Shown here piece by piece: positions 44,561 to 52,916 of a stretch of DNA of 64,000 bases (position 1 is its first letter; each line of letters starts with the position of its first letter). The DNA comes from Agromyces sp. Marseille-P2726 (GTDB taxonomy: Bacteria > Actinomycetota > Actinomycetes > Actinomycetales > Microbacteriaceae). The position numbers and the translations under genes were made by a program. The notes under the pieces were generated by a model. The model saw nothing but the letters and a program-made list of their open reading frames with translations, searched no databases and was not told where the DNA came from. The stretch lies in assembly GCF_902809835.1 (NCBI RefSeq), contig NZ_CADDWM010000014.1:496001-560000 (forward strand). Reading direction: 5' to 3'.

Positions 44561-45684
44561 ACCGTGACCTCCTCGAGTGCGGCGCGCAAGGCTTCGGCTT
44601 GCGCTTCGGGAGCGACGTCACCGATCCACGCCCCCATCCCGGCCTCCGATCCGGCGAGGTACTTGAGCCTGCCTGCAGACCGGCGGGGACTCATGAGCTG
44701 CAGCATGAGCCGCACGTCGTCGCGCCGTTCGTGCACGGGCGCCTGGTGCCACGCCGCGATGTACGGAGTGGGAGTCTCGTACAGCCGGTCGACTGCGCGC
44801 AGGAGTCGCAGGTACAGGGAGGCGAGTTCGTCGCGCTCGGCGAGGGTCGTCTCGGCGAAGTCGGGTACCTGCCGATGAGGGAGCACGTGCACCTCGATCG
44901 GCCACCGAGCGGCGAAGGGGACGAACGCGGTCCAGTGCTCACCCACGACCAGGACGCGTGGTCCGTGGCGCTCGTTCTCGAGGATGTCGGCCATGAGCGA
45001 CGGTCCGTAGTCGTCGATCGAGGCGAGCAGGCGCTGCGTGCGCGGCGTGACGTAGGGATAGGCGTAGATCTGGCCGTGCGGGTGGTGGAGCGTCACCCCG
45101 ATCTCGGCGCCGCGATTCTCGAAGGGGAACACCTGCTCCACCCCCGGCAGCTCCGACAGGGCCGCCGTGCGTTGCGCCCACGCCTCGATGACGGTGCGGG
45201 CGCGCGAGGGGGTCAGGGTGCCGAACGAGCCCTCGTGCTCGGGACTGAAGCAGACGACCTCGCACCTGCCGATCGACGGCCGGACCCGCTCCAGTCCGAC
45301 TCGGTGAACCGACCCCGACTCGTCGCCGTTCGCGGCATCCGGACCTGCGAGCCCCGGACCGAACGACGGGGAGCGGTTCTCGAACACGACCACGTCGTAG
45401 TCGCTCGGGACCTCCGACGGGTTGTCGGGGCCCTGCGGCGCGAGGGGGTCGCGATCGGCCGGAGGCAGGTGCACGCGGTGCTGCCGGGCGGTGGCGATCG
45501 AGATCCAGTCGCGGGTGAGGGGATCCTGCCGCATCTCCGCGGTCGGCGGTCGCGGGTCGAGCGTACGAGCGTCCACGCGGCGTTCCGCCGTCAGCATCGT
45601 GTCGACATCGTCGAAGTAGATCAGCTCTCGACCGTCGGCCAGCCGGCCGGCACGAACGGCGATGCGCGGGTCGATGACGTGCAC
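44557..45684 (-). CDS. galT: Galactose-1-phosphate uridylyltransferase
   Basis: Exchanges UMP between UDP-glucose and galactose-1-P. A 375-residue protein with the nucleophile motif HHPHGQIYAYPYV, ENRSPSFGPG, and later FVPFAARWPIEVHVLPHRQV. GTG 45684 stands six bases after TATCGT in the complement (45691-45696), giving a leaderless transcript. Divergent from galM. Confidence 0.95.
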   Translation of the reverse strand: MHVIDPRIAVRAGRLADGRELIYFDDVDTMLTAERRVDARTLDPRPPTAEMRQDPLTRDWISIATARQHRVHLPPADRDPLAPQGPDNPSEVPSDYDVVVFENRSPSFGPGLAGPDAANGDESGSVHRVGLERVRPSIGRCEVVCFSPEHEGSFGTLTPSRARTVIEAWAQRTAALSELPGVEQVFPFENRGAEIGVTLHHPHGQIYAYPYVTPRTQRLLASIDDYGPSLMADILENERHGPRVLVVGEHWTAFVPFAARWPIEVHVLPHRQVPDFAETTLAERDELASLYLRLLRAVDRLYETPTPYIAAWHQAPVHERRDDVRLMLQLMSPRRSAGRLKYLAGSEAGMGAWIGDVAPEAQAEALRAALEEVTV

Positions 45685-45690
45685 GCCGCC

Positions 45691-45751
45691 ACGATACGCG
45701 GTTCCACACGCATGCAGGGCCCGGGATGCGGGTCACCCGAGACCCTAGAGT
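45691..45751. promoter_or_regulatory. Divergent leaderless promoters of galT and galM
   Basis: The 74-base gap between galT and galM contains two -10-like boxes: TATCGT on the complement (45691-45696) for galT and TAGAGT (45746-45751) for galM, each six or seven bases from a start codon. There is no room for a long 5' leader on either side. I see no strong dyad between them. Confidence 0.55.
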
Positions 45752-45758
45752 GGGATCC

Positions 45759-46691
45759 ATGACTCATCCGACGGGCGAGCACTTCGTCTTGGAGACGTCG
45801 ACGGCCAGCGGCGACCTCACGGCGACGATCACGGCGGTGGCCGCCGGCATCCGCACCCTCAGCATCAACGGCATCGACCTCGTTCCGGTCTACCCCGAGG
45901 ACCAGCCGCAGCCGAGCGCCGCCGGCATCGTGCTCGTGCCGTGGCCCAACCGCATCCGCGACGGCGTCTGGCTCCACGACGACGTCGAGCGCCAGCTGGC
46001 CATCACGGAGCCGTCGCGGAACACCGCGATCCACGGCCTGCTGCGCTACACCGAGTACACGCCGACGAGTCGGGAGCGCGACTCGGTCACCCTCTCGGCA
46101 ACGATCTACCCGCAGCTGGGGTATCCGTTCCTCCTGGGCACCGCGGTGCACTACGAACTCGTCTCCGACGGGCTGCAGGTCACGCACTTCGTCGAGACCC
46201 TCGGCGCCGAAGCTGCTCCGGTGGCGATCGGTGCGCACCCCTTCCTGAAGATCGGCGACGTCCCGACCGCCGACCTGACGCTGCGGCTCGACGCCGCGAG
46301 CCACATCGAGGTCGACGAACGCATGCTGCCCACCGGCGAGGTACCCGTGGACGGCACCGAATGGGACTTCCGCGAGGGGCGCCGCGTCGGTGACCTCGAG
46401 CTCGACGACGCATTCGGCGAGATCGCGAGCAGCGACGGGCGGGTGCTGCACACGCTGACCGCTCCCGACGGTCGCACGGTGTCGATCTGGGCCGACGAGC
46501 AGTTCGAGTACGTGCAGGTGTTCACGACTCGCACGTTCCCCGGCGAAGACGGCGAGGTGGCGATCGCGGTCGAGCCCATGACCGCGCCGGCCGATGCGTT
46601 CAACAACGGACGCGGCCTGCGGTGGCTCGACCCGGGCGAGCAGTTGGAGCTGTCGTGGGGCATCCGCTTCGAGGGGTTCAGCGCGGACTGA
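45759..46691 (+). CDS. galM: Aldose 1-epimerase
   Basis: Interconverts alpha and beta anomers of galactose so that GalK can use it. A 310-residue beta-sandwich enzyme with PNRIRDG, NTAIHGLLRY, IGAHPFLKIG (catalytic His) and a C-terminal Glu in VAIAVEPMTAPADAFNNG. ATG 45759 is chosen from TAGAGT seven bases upstream. Its stop lies three bases from the convergent protease stop. Confidence 0.93.
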   Translation: MTHPTGEHFVLETSTASGDLTATITAVAAGIRTLSINGIDLVPVYPEDQPQPSAAGIVLVPWPNRIRDGVWLHDDVERQLAITEPSRNTAIHGLLRYTEYTPTSRERDSVTLSATIYPQLGYPFLLGTAVHYELVSDGLQVTHFVETLGAEAAPVAIGAHPFLKIGDVPTADLTLRLDAASHIEVDERMLPTGEVPVDGTEWDFREGRRVGDLELDDAFGEIASSDGRVLHTLTAPDGRTVSIWADEQFEYVQVFTTRTFPGEDGEVAIAVEPMTAPADAFNNGRGLRWLDPGEQLELSWGIRFEGFSAD

Positions 46692-46694
46692 GCA

Positions 46695-47867
46695 TCATCC
46701 GACGCACGACCCCGAGTCGACCGCCGATGCCAATGTCGGCGCCGACTGGGCCAGTGGTGACAGCGTCGCGATCGGGATGGCGTAGCCGACGTTGGCGACC
46801 GAGTCGGACTTCGCGAACACGACCCCGCCGACCGCGCCGTCTCCGGTGAGCACCGGCCCGCCCGAGTTGCCGTGGTCGACATCGGCGGCGAGGGTCATGA
46901 CGTCGCGGGTCGAGCTGCGACCACCCTCCTGGATCGTGAGGGGCCCGACCGTGATCACGCGTCCGGGCCGCAGCTCGAACGGTCCGCCGAACGGATAGCC
47001 GGCGACGGCGACGTCGGCACCGGATGTCGCATCCGCGATCGCGAGTGGCGGTGTCTCGAGTCCCGTGACCGCGATCAGCGCGAGGTCGTTCTCCGCATCG
47101 AACGCGACGACCTGCCCCGACACGGGGGGCTGCCCCGGCGCCTCCACGATCGGCTCGGTGACGCCGGCCACGACGTGCGCGTTCGTCACGATGCGATCCT
47201 CGGCCACGACGAACCCGCTGCCCGAGAGGTTCGTGCCGCACTGGTATGCCGTTCCGGTGATGCGAACGACGGATGCCGCGGCAGCGGCAAGGCGCTCGCC
47301 GTCGACGCCTGCGGGCAGCTCGGGCGCCTCCGTCGGGCCTCCGATGACCTCGACGAGCCAGGGAATCCCCTGCCCGAGCGTGACGGCACGGAGCTCGGCG
47401 AGGAGGCTTCGGGCGGGTGGGGGAGTGACGGCATCCAGTGCGCCCAGCACTCGCGATCCCGCCACCGCCGGCGACAGCACCGGTACGCCCATCGCGGAGA
47501 CGCCCGAGGCGACGAGGGCCACGACGAACGCGGTCACGATGACGTTGCCGATGGCGCCCAGCACACGGTCGAGGACACCCAGCTTGACGGCGTTCGCCCC
47601 GCGCCGGAGCGCACGCCCCACGATCGCCCCGAGCCACGCGCCGAGGCAGAGGAGCACGATGGCCACGGCGATGGCCGCAGGGGCCCGCCACCCCGGCACG
47701 GGAATGAGGCCCGCGATCCAGGGCATCACGAAATACGAGGCGATGCCGCCGAGCACGAGCCCGATGAGCCCCGCGGCCGTGCGGAGCAGTCCCGCCCGGT
47801 ACCCGTTCACGAGAGCCCCGATGAAGACGAGCACGAGGAGGATGTCGAGCAGCAGGCTCCATCCCAT
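46695..47867 (-). CDS. MarP-like membrane serine protease (CvpA + trypsin)
   Basis: A 390-residue protein with four N-terminal helices of CvpA type (residues 1-~120) and a periplasmic chymotrypsin-like protease. The catalytic triad is visible: His in TNAHVV, Asp in ENDLALIAV and Ser in DHGNSGGPVL. Two Cys (AYQCGTNLSG and SGSCVG at the end) may form a regulatory disulfide, as in mycobacterial MarP (Rv3671c), which supports survival in acid. ATG 47867 gives the family N-terminus WSLLLDILLVLVFIGAL. No terminator lies between it and galM. Confidence 0.92.
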   Translation of the reverse strand: MGWSLLLDILLVLVFIGALVNGYRAGLLRTAAGLIGLVLGGIASYFVMPWIAGLIPVPGWRAPAAIAVAIVLLCLGAWLGAIVGRALRRGANAVKLGVLDRVLGAIGNVIVTAFVVALVASGVSAMGVPVLSPAVAGSRVLGALDAVTPPPARSLLAELRAVTLGQGIPWLVEVIGGPTEAPELPAGVDGERLAAAAASVVRITGTAYQCGTNLSGSGFVVAEDRIVTNAHVVAGVTEPIVEAPGQPPVSGQVVAFDAENDLALIAVTGLETPPLAIADATSGADVAVAGYPFGGPFELRPGRVITVGPLTIQEGGRSSTRDVMTLAADVDHGNSGGPVLTGDGAVGGVVFAKSDSVANVGYAIPIATLSPLAQSAPTLASAVDSGSCVG

Positions 47868-48077
47868 GTCGGCTCCGTCCGTTCTCGGGTCGCGGGTGGT
47901 GAACCTCCAGACTGCGGCATCCGGCTCGGAGACTGCTGCGAGCACCAAAGCCGTGGTCTCCAGTCGCCACTCGCTCGTCGATGGGGCACAATCGCCTGAG
48001 TCGTACCGCGGCGGTCGGTTAGGGTCTGAGGAGCCCGCGGGCGGCGAGGCGCCACACCACACGATGAGGAGCGACGG

Positions 48078-49118
48078 ATGCGCGTCGGCATGTTCCTGAA
48101 CTATGCGGGAGGCTTCCGTGAGGTCGCCGACGAGGTCGCCGAGCTCGAGCGCGCCGGGGTGGACCTCATCGCGGTGCCCGAGGCGTACTCGTTCGACGCC
48201 GTCAGCCAACTCGGGTTCCTCGCCGCGCGAACGTCGAGGATCACGCTCGCCTCGGGCATCCTGCAGCTGTACACCCGAACGCCCTCGCTGACGGCGATGA
48301 CCGCCGCAGGCCTGGACTACGTGTCGGGCGGCCGCTTCGAACTCGGGATCGGGGCATCCGGGCCGCAGGTCATCGAAGGATTTCACGGGGTGCGCTACGA
48401 CGCGCCCCTCGGGCGCACTCGGGAGCTCGTCGAGATCTGCCGCATGACGTGGCGACGCGAGCCTGTCGTGCACCAGGGGAAGCAGTACCGCATCCCGCTG
48501 CCGGCAGCGGAGGGCACGGGGCTCGGCAAGCCGCTCAAGCTCATCAACCATCCTGTGCGGGAACGCATCCCCATCACGATCGCCTCGCTCGGTCCGAAGT
48601 CCGTCGAGCAGACAGCGGAGATCGCCGACGGATGGATGCCGATGTTCTTCCACCCCGAACGCGCCGCCGCCGTGTGGGGCGATGCCCTTGCTGCGGGAAC
48701 GGCGAAGCGAGCACCCGAGCTCGGAACGCTCGACGTCATCGCCAGTCCCGCGCTCGCCATCACCGACCGGCCTGAGGCGGTCATGCCGCTCGTGAAGCCC
48801 CAGCTCGCGCTCTATGTCGGAGGCATGGGCGCGCGCGGCAGGAACTTCTACAACGATCTCATCGGCCGCTACGGGTTCGAGTCCGAGGCTCGGCGTATCC
48901 AGGACCTCTACCTCGACGGACGCAAGGAGGAGGCGATCGCGGCGGTACCCGATGAGTTGGTGCGTGCGATCTCGCTGATCGGCCCCGCATCCGAGGTCGC
49001 CGAGCGCATCGCCGCATTCCGCGACGCCGGGGTCTCGACGCTCACCGTCACGCCACTCGCGCGTGATTCGGCCGAGCGCGTGGCCCTCATGTCGGCGTTC
49101 CGCGCGATGGTGGGCTGA
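48078..49118 (+). CDS. LLM-class (F420-type) flavin-dependent oxidoreductase
   Basis: A 346-residue luciferase-like barrel. Motifs typical of the F420-dependent branch: RVGMFLNYAG, LASGILQLYTRTPSLTAMTAAGLDYVSGGRFELGIGASGP, and GFHGVRYDAPLGRTRE. ATG 48078 follows GAGGAG. Cofactor (F420 or FMN) and substrate cannot be settled from sequence. It stands alone, with 210 bases upstream that contain only a TTAGGGT -10-like word near 48018. Confidence 0.87.
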   Translation: MRVGMFLNYAGGFREVADEVAELERAGVDLIAVPEAYSFDAVSQLGFLAARTSRITLASGILQLYTRTPSLTAMTAAGLDYVSGGRFELGIGASGPQVIEGFHGVRYDAPLGRTRELVEICRMTWRREPVVHQGKQYRIPLPAAEGTGLGKPLKLINHPVRERIPITIASLGPKSVEQTAEIADGWMPMFFHPERAAAVWGDALAAGTAKRAPELGTLDVIASPALAITDRPEAVMPLVKPQLALYVGGMGARGRNFYNDLIGRYGFESEARRIQDLYLDGRKEEAIAAVPDELVRAISLIGPASEVAERIAAFRDAGVSTLTVTPLARDSAERVALMSAFRAMVG

Positions 49119-49705
49119 TTCCGGTCGCACGCGCGAGCGACGCCGCCAGGCCTGTCGCTCCTGCCCGGGGGACATCGCCGGCCGATTCGCCCCACAACGG
49201 GGGACGGAAGGGTGCTGGTGCGGTCGACCCGCCCGGTCTAGCGTGAGATCACCTGCATGAGGGTGTGCAGGAAGGGGAACCTGGGGAGGAGCCGCCGACA
49301 CGGGATCGTTCGAGCTCGACGCGTGGCGTCACGGCTCGAACCCCGTCGGCGGTGCCAGGCAGAGCAGTACCCGGGGTACAGGGGGAGGCACCCCGGGACT
49401 GAGATGGGGCCGGCCCGCTCGTCGCGTCCTGGGATGCGCGTGGTCGATTGCGCTGCTCCGAGAGGCCGGCCCACCGATCGGGTCTCTTTCAACCCGGTCA
49501 TCCTGTTGTACGCGTGGCCATGACGCCCAGACAGGGCCTTGACTTCGCGCGCGAAATGTGCAGACGACCGCCGCCGACCAATGGCATGAATGTCGGTGGC
49601 CGGAAATAGGTTGGTCGTACGGCGTTCCCACGACGAGGAGAAATCGGAGTTGCGTGAAGTGGCGGCACCCGACCGGCGAGAACGCCCCCTGGCGACGAAA
49701 CGCAG
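49119..49705. other. 587-base gap with tRNA T-arm-like remnant, no clear gene
   Basis: No convincing coding frame on either strand. On the minus strand around 49330-49350 the sequence reads GGGGTTCGAGCCG, a T-arm-like word, and gives the peptide PPTGFEP when translated; that peptide is a common by-product of tRNA 3' ends and attachment sites. A G-rich palindromic tract (ACCCGGGGTACAGGGGGAGG...CACCCCGGG, 49369-49399) follows. These could be traces of an old integration beside the tRNA-Lys gene, but no integrase or direct repeat is seen. Confidence 0.35.
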
Positions 49706-49777
49706 TGCCCCCGGGGAGTTTCGAAATCCCGACCCGCTGATTAAAAGTCAGCTGCTCTGCCTCTGAGCTACGGGGGC
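49706..49777 (-). tRNA. tRNA-Lys (anticodon UUU)
   Basis: On the complement, acceptor GCCCCCG (49777-49771) pairs with CGGGGGC (49713-49707); the D-arm GCTC/GAGC, anticodon arm GCTGA-CTTTTAA-TCAGC with anticodon TTT, five-base variable loop GGGTC, and T-loop TTCGAAA all fit. Discriminator base A is at 49706. CCA is not encoded. The T-stem has one U-C mismatch next to the loop. An HNH-type gene starts only six bases beyond its 5' end on the other strand, so the tRNA promoter must lie within that gene. Confidence 0.93.
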
Positions 49778-49783
49778 GTCAAC

Positions 49784-50254
49784 ATGACGACGAAGCATTG
49801 CTCCGCCTGCCAGCAGTCTAAGCCAACGGTCGAGTTCAACGTCCGGCGCGCCTCGTGGGATGGACTCCAGAACATCTGCAAGGCGTGCAACCGAGCAAAG
49901 GCACGCCGATACTACGCGAAGAACCGCGAGGCTCACATCCGCGTGATCATGGCGCGCAAGGCGGTCATTCGTCGTGCCACACTGGAGGCCATCGGACAGT
50001 ACTTGAGCGTGAATCCCTGCGTCGACTGCGGGGAGGGTGACCTCCGAGTGCTCGACTTCGATCACCGACCCGAGGTCGAGAAATCCGCCGAGGTCATGAA
50101 GCTCGTCCAAGATGGCTACTCGCTCGAGCGTGTCATGAGGGAGATCGCGATGTGCGACGTTCGATGTCGCAATTGTCACGCGAAAGTCACGTACGAGCGC
50201 ATGGGGACGAACTGGCGGTCGGCGCTCATGAAGCGATCGGATGACGCGGACTGA
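49784..50254 (+). CDS. HNH endonuclease-like zinc protein, likely acquired
   Basis: A 156-residue protein with paired Cys motifs: CSACQQSK and CKAC near the N-terminus, then CVDCGEGDLRVLDFDHRP, a gap, and CRNCHAKVTYERMG. CxxC...DxDH...CxxCH is the zinc-bound HNH nuclease layout of phage-type and free-standing HNH proteins. Codon use is less GC-biased than its neighbours, for example in CAG TCT AAG CCA at the start, which suggests transfer. It lies directly beside a tRNA gene, a common insertion point. No Shine-Dalgarno is obvious, as the upstream sequence is the tRNA. Confidence 0.75.
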   Translation: MTTKHCSACQQSKPTVEFNVRRASWDGLQNICKACNRAKARRYYAKNREAHIRVIMARKAVIRRATLEAIGQYLSVNPCVDCGEGDLRVLDFDHRPEVEKSAEVMKLVQDGYSLERVMREIAMCDVRCRNCHAKVTYERMGTNWRSALMKRSDDAD

Positions 50255-50270
50255 TCGCGGACCAGTTCGG

Positions 50271-50297
50271 AGCCCCCATCCGGTGTCGACGGGGGCT
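50271..50297 (+). terminator. Hairpin after the HNH gene
   Basis: AGCCCCC (50271-50277) pairs with GGGGGCT (50291-50297), seven base pairs with a 13-base loop, 17 bases after the HNH stop. No U-run. Confidence 0.45.
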
Positions 50298-50348
50298 GGC
50301 GCATCGCCGATCAGATGCCGCCCAGCGCCGAGGAGTACCCTTGCCGCG

Positions 50349-50987
50349 ATGGCTTCCGAATACCACCGCCCGACCCGATTCCCTCCCGGCATGTTCGAGG
50401 GGTTCGTCGGCGCTGAGGACCCGGCGCACCTCAGTCGTGTCGCCCACGACACCGCGTCGGCGATCCTCTCCCGTGTCCGTTCCGATCCCGACCCCGAGGT
50501 CGTCGCAAGACTCGTCCGGTACACCGACGAGCACGGCATCGATGCGATCGCCGAGCTCTGGTCGCAGGCGTCCGCCAAGAGCCTGCCGGGCGCGCTGTGG
50601 CGCGTGTACCTGCTGCGCGCCCTGATCCGCCAGGATCCGTTCGGCGTGAGCCTTGGATTCCAGCGGGGCACGGAGGTGTCGCACACCATCGACCAGATCG
50701 TCGCGGGTGCGCCGATCCCTGCCGGACCCGCCGAGGTGCAGGATCTCGCGGACCGCATCCTCCAGGGCCTGTTCGCGGGTGACTTCGCGGTCGCCCTCGA
50801 GCGTGCCGCCGCGTTCGCGAGGGTCGTCGCAGCCGGCTCCGCCAGCCTCGCCGACGACGCCGATGCCGCGGATGCCGCGCATCCAGGGCGCTCCACCGAG
50901 TTGACGCAGCGCGCACTGCGCCTGACGCAGCTTGCCGACGAGTTCGCCTCCTGCGCGAGGCTGTGGCGCCGAGACAGCCTCGATTGA
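50349..50987 (+). CDS. Conserved actinobacterial hypothetical protein
   Basis: A 212-residue, all-helical looking, soluble protein (YHRPTRFPPGMFEGFVGAED at the start; Ala-rich helices later; DDADAADAAHPGRSTEL loop near residue 175). I believe relatives are widely present in Micrococcales, and are sometimes mislabelled as RNA polymerase beta subunit, but it has no polymerase motifs. TACCCT (50336-50341) is seven bases before ATG 50349, so the mRNA is leaderless. A good hairpin terminator begins two bases after the stop. Function is unknown. Confidence 0.8.
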   Translation: MASEYHRPTRFPPGMFEGFVGAEDPAHLSRVAHDTASAILSRVRSDPDPEVVARLVRYTDEHGIDAIAELWSQASAKSLPGALWRVYLLRALIRQDPFGVSLGFQRGTEVSHTIDQIVAGAPIPAGPAEVQDLADRILQGLFAGDFAVALERAAAFARVVAAGSASLADDADAADAAHPGRSTELTQRALRLTQLADEFASCARLWRRDSLD

Positions 50988-50988
50988 A

Positions 50989-51008
50989 TCCCGCCGGAGC
51001 CGGCGGGA
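50989..51008 (+). terminator. Terminator of the hypothetical gene
   Basis: TCCCGCCG (50989-50996) pairs perfectly with CGGCGGGA (51001-51008) around GAGC, starting two bases after the stop; ATGTTCTGCTTG follows. Confidence 0.75.
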
Positions 51009-51042
51009 ATGTTCTGCTTGTCCGCCTCGTTTAGACTTGGTG

Positions 51043-51121
51043 TGCCGGGCCGCAGTAACCCCGGGCTCCAACATTTGCCGCTTCGAGCGGCCTCGCGCCG
51101 AGAGGCGTTCTGCGGCCCGGT
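51043..51121 (+). ncRNA. Candidate structured small RNA
   Basis: TAGACT (51032-51037) is a good -10 box with no start codon behind it. The transcript from about 51043 would fold with CCGGGCCGCAG (51045-51055) paired perfectly to CTGCGGCCCGG (51110-51120), closing a loop that holds GCCGC/GCGGC (51077-51091) and GCCTC/GAGGC (51090-51106) hairpins and an unpaired TAACCCCGGGCTCCAACATT side. It is bounded by a terminator upstream and by a separate -10 box (TAGCAT, 51168-51173) for the next gene, so it looks like an independent RNA rather than that gene's leader. It does not match SRP RNA, 6S RNA, tmRNA or a riboswitch that I know. Confidence 0.5.
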
Positions 51122-51179
51122 ACATTCATGTCCTGCTGCCATGTGCGGTCGCCTGCACCGTGCCGCGTAGCATCGAAGG

Positions 51180-52067
51180 ATGCCCGATACCGTCACGCTC
51201 CTGATCGAGCCGCTGCCCGCCGATGACTACGACACGCCGGTCGACGGCACGTTCCGCGAGGTCGACGCCTCAGCGCCGGCCCTTCGAGTGGGTGAGCTCT
51301 CGACGCAGCGCGGAGACGGCATCTTCGAGACCATCGGCGTCGTCGACGGCCATGCCCAGGAGGCCCGGCCGCACCTCGAGCGCCTGCGCAATTCCGCGCG
51401 CATCTGCGAGCTGCCCGAGCCGAACCTGCGTCAGTGGGAGGCCGCGATCGCCCGGGCCGTCGACGGCATCCCCTCGACGGGCGAGTTCGCGCTGAAACTC
51501 GTCCTCAGCCGTGGCGTCGAACACGGACCGGCCCCGACGGCGTGGCTCCACGTCGCTCCCGCCGCCGACTTCACGCGGGTCCGCGAGCGCGGCGTGCGGG
51601 TCGCGACGCTCGACCGCGGCTACGCCCGCGGCACGGCCGAACGGGCACCCTGGCTCCTGCTGGGCGCCAAGACGCTCAGCTACGCCGTGAACATGGCGGC
51701 CCTCCGCGAGGCGAAGCGGCGCGGTGCCGACGACGCCGTCTTCGTCACCAGCGACGGCTACGTGATGGAGGGGCCCACGTCGAGCGTGATCCTCCGCCAC
51801 GGCGACACCTGGTCGACGCCGGCGCCGAGTGGCGCGATCCTGCACGGCACGACCCAGCTGAGCCTCTTCGAGCACCTCGCCTCCACCGGGCGGAGCACCG
51901 AGTACCGCGACATCCCGGTCGCCGACCTCGAGCGAGCGGATGCCGCGTGGCTGGTGTCGAGCGTTCGGCTCGCCGTGAGCATCACCGAACTCGATGGGCG
52001 CGGCATGCCGTCGGATCCTGCCGAGACCCGTGCACTCAACGAGTACCTGCTGAGCCCCAGGGACTGA
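51180..52067 (+). CDS. Class IV PLP aminotransferase (aminodeoxychorismate lyase-like)
   Basis: A 295-residue fold-type IV enzyme: GDGIFETIGVVDG near the start, PLP Lys in LLLGAKTLSYAVNMAALREAK, then DDAVFVTSDGYVMEGPTSSV and GAILHGTTQLSL. The group includes 4-amino-4-deoxychorismate lyase (pabC, folate synthesis), branched-chain and D-amino acid transaminases; the first is the usual annotation for this size. ATG 51180 is seven bases after TAGCAT. It ends 45 bases from convergent pstB with a hairpin between. Confidence 0.83.
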   Translation: MPDTVTLLIEPLPADDYDTPVDGTFREVDASAPALRVGELSTQRGDGIFETIGVVDGHAQEARPHLERLRNSARICELPEPNLRQWEAAIARAVDGIPSTGEFALKLVLSRGVEHGPAPTAWLHVAPAADFTRVRERGVRVATLDRGYARGTAERAPWLLLGAKTLSYAVNMAALREAKRRGADDAVFVTSDGYVMEGPTSSVILRHGDTWSTPAPSGAILHGTTQLSLFEHLASTGRSTEYRDIPVADLERADAAWLVSSVRLAVSITELDGRGMPSDPAETRALNEYLLSPRD

Positions 52068-52076
52068 GTTCTTTTC

Positions 52077-52101
52077 GCGCGCCGGTCCCCGCCCGGCGCG
52101 C
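52077..52101. terminator. Bidirectional hairpin between pabC-like gene and pstB
   Basis: GCGCGCCGG (52077-52085) pairs perfectly with CCGGCGCGC (52093-52101), loop of seven. A copy of GCGGCATCCG (52103-52112) follows at once, ending at the pstB stop codon. No U-tract. Confidence 0.6.
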
Positions 52102-52112
52102 CGCGGCATCCG

Positions 52113-52892
52113 TCAGCCGAAGCGACCCGAGACGTAGTCCTCCGTCCCCTTCACCGACGGGTTCGAGAAGATCGTCGTCGTGTCGTCGTACTCGATGAGG
52201 TTGCCGGGCTTTCCGGTGCCGGCGATGTTGAAGAAGGCGGTCTTGTCGGAGACGCGCGATGCCTGCTGCATGTTGTGCGTCACGATGACGATCGTGTAGT
52301 CGCGCTTCAGCTCCTCGATGAGGTCCTCGATCGCGAGCGTGGAGATCGGGTCGAGCGCCGAGCACGGCTCGTCCATGAGGATGACCTCGGGAGCCACCGC
52401 GATCGCGCGTGCGATGCAGAGCCGCTGCTGCTGGCCGCCCGACAGCCCGGAACCTGGTCGGTCGAGCCGGTCCTTCACCTCGTTCCAGAGGTTCGCCCCC
52501 CGCAGTGACTTCTCGACCAGGTCATCCGCATCCGACTTCTGGATCCGCCGGTTGTTGAGCTTCACCCCCGCGAGCACGTTCTCCCTGATCGACATCGTCG
52601 GGAACGGATTCGGGCGCTGGAACACCATGCCCACCTGGCGCCGCACGAGAACGGGGTCGACGTCGGGGTCGTAGAGGTTGTTCCCGTCGATGAGCACCTC
52701 GCCCTCGACGCGCGCGCCCGGGATGACCTCGTGCATGCGGTTCAGGGTGCGGAGGAAGGTCGACTTGCCGCAGCCGGAGGGGCCGATGAAGGCGGTGACG
52801 CTGCGGGGCTCGATCTCGAGGCTGACGCCTTCGACGGCCAGGAACTTGCTGTAGTAGACGTTGAGGTCTCGGACTTCGATGCGCTTGGACAC
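52113..52892 (-). CDS. pstB: Phosphate ABC transporter ATPase
   Basis: A 259-residue ATPase of the high-affinity phosphate importer. Walker [11 protein letters not shown]-loop [10 protein letters not shown] (typical of PstB), signature LSGGQQQR, Walker [15 protein letters not shown]-loop IVTHNMQQA. It is the last gene of pstSCAB, 24 bases after pstA; GTTAGGAAACC precedes ATG 52892. Confidence 0.97.
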   Translation of the reverse strand: MSKRIEVRDLNVYYSKFLAVEGVSLEIEPRSVTAFIGPSGCGKSTFLRTLNRMHEVIPGARVEGEVLIDGNNLYDPDVDPVLVRRQVGMVFQRPNPFPTMSIRENVLAGVKLNNRRIQKSDADDLVEKSLRGANLWNEVKDRLDRPGSGLSGGQQQRLCIARAIAVAPEVILMDEPCSALDPISTLAIEDLIEELKRDYTIVIVTHNMQQASRVSDKTAFFNIAGTGKPGNLIEYDDTTTIFSNPSVKGTEDYVSGRFG

Positions 52893-52916
52893 GGGTTTCC
52901 TAACTGAAGGTGCAGG

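Noticed and set aside
49329..49631. Minus-strand frame ending in PPTGFEP as a gene or integrase fragment
   Set aside because: The peptide arises from a tRNA T-arm-like word; there is no integrase motif and no ribosome site.
51043..51121. SRP (4.5S) RNA
   Set aside because: The conserved GGAAG/AGCA apical motif of SRP RNA is missing and the internal hairpins do not fit.
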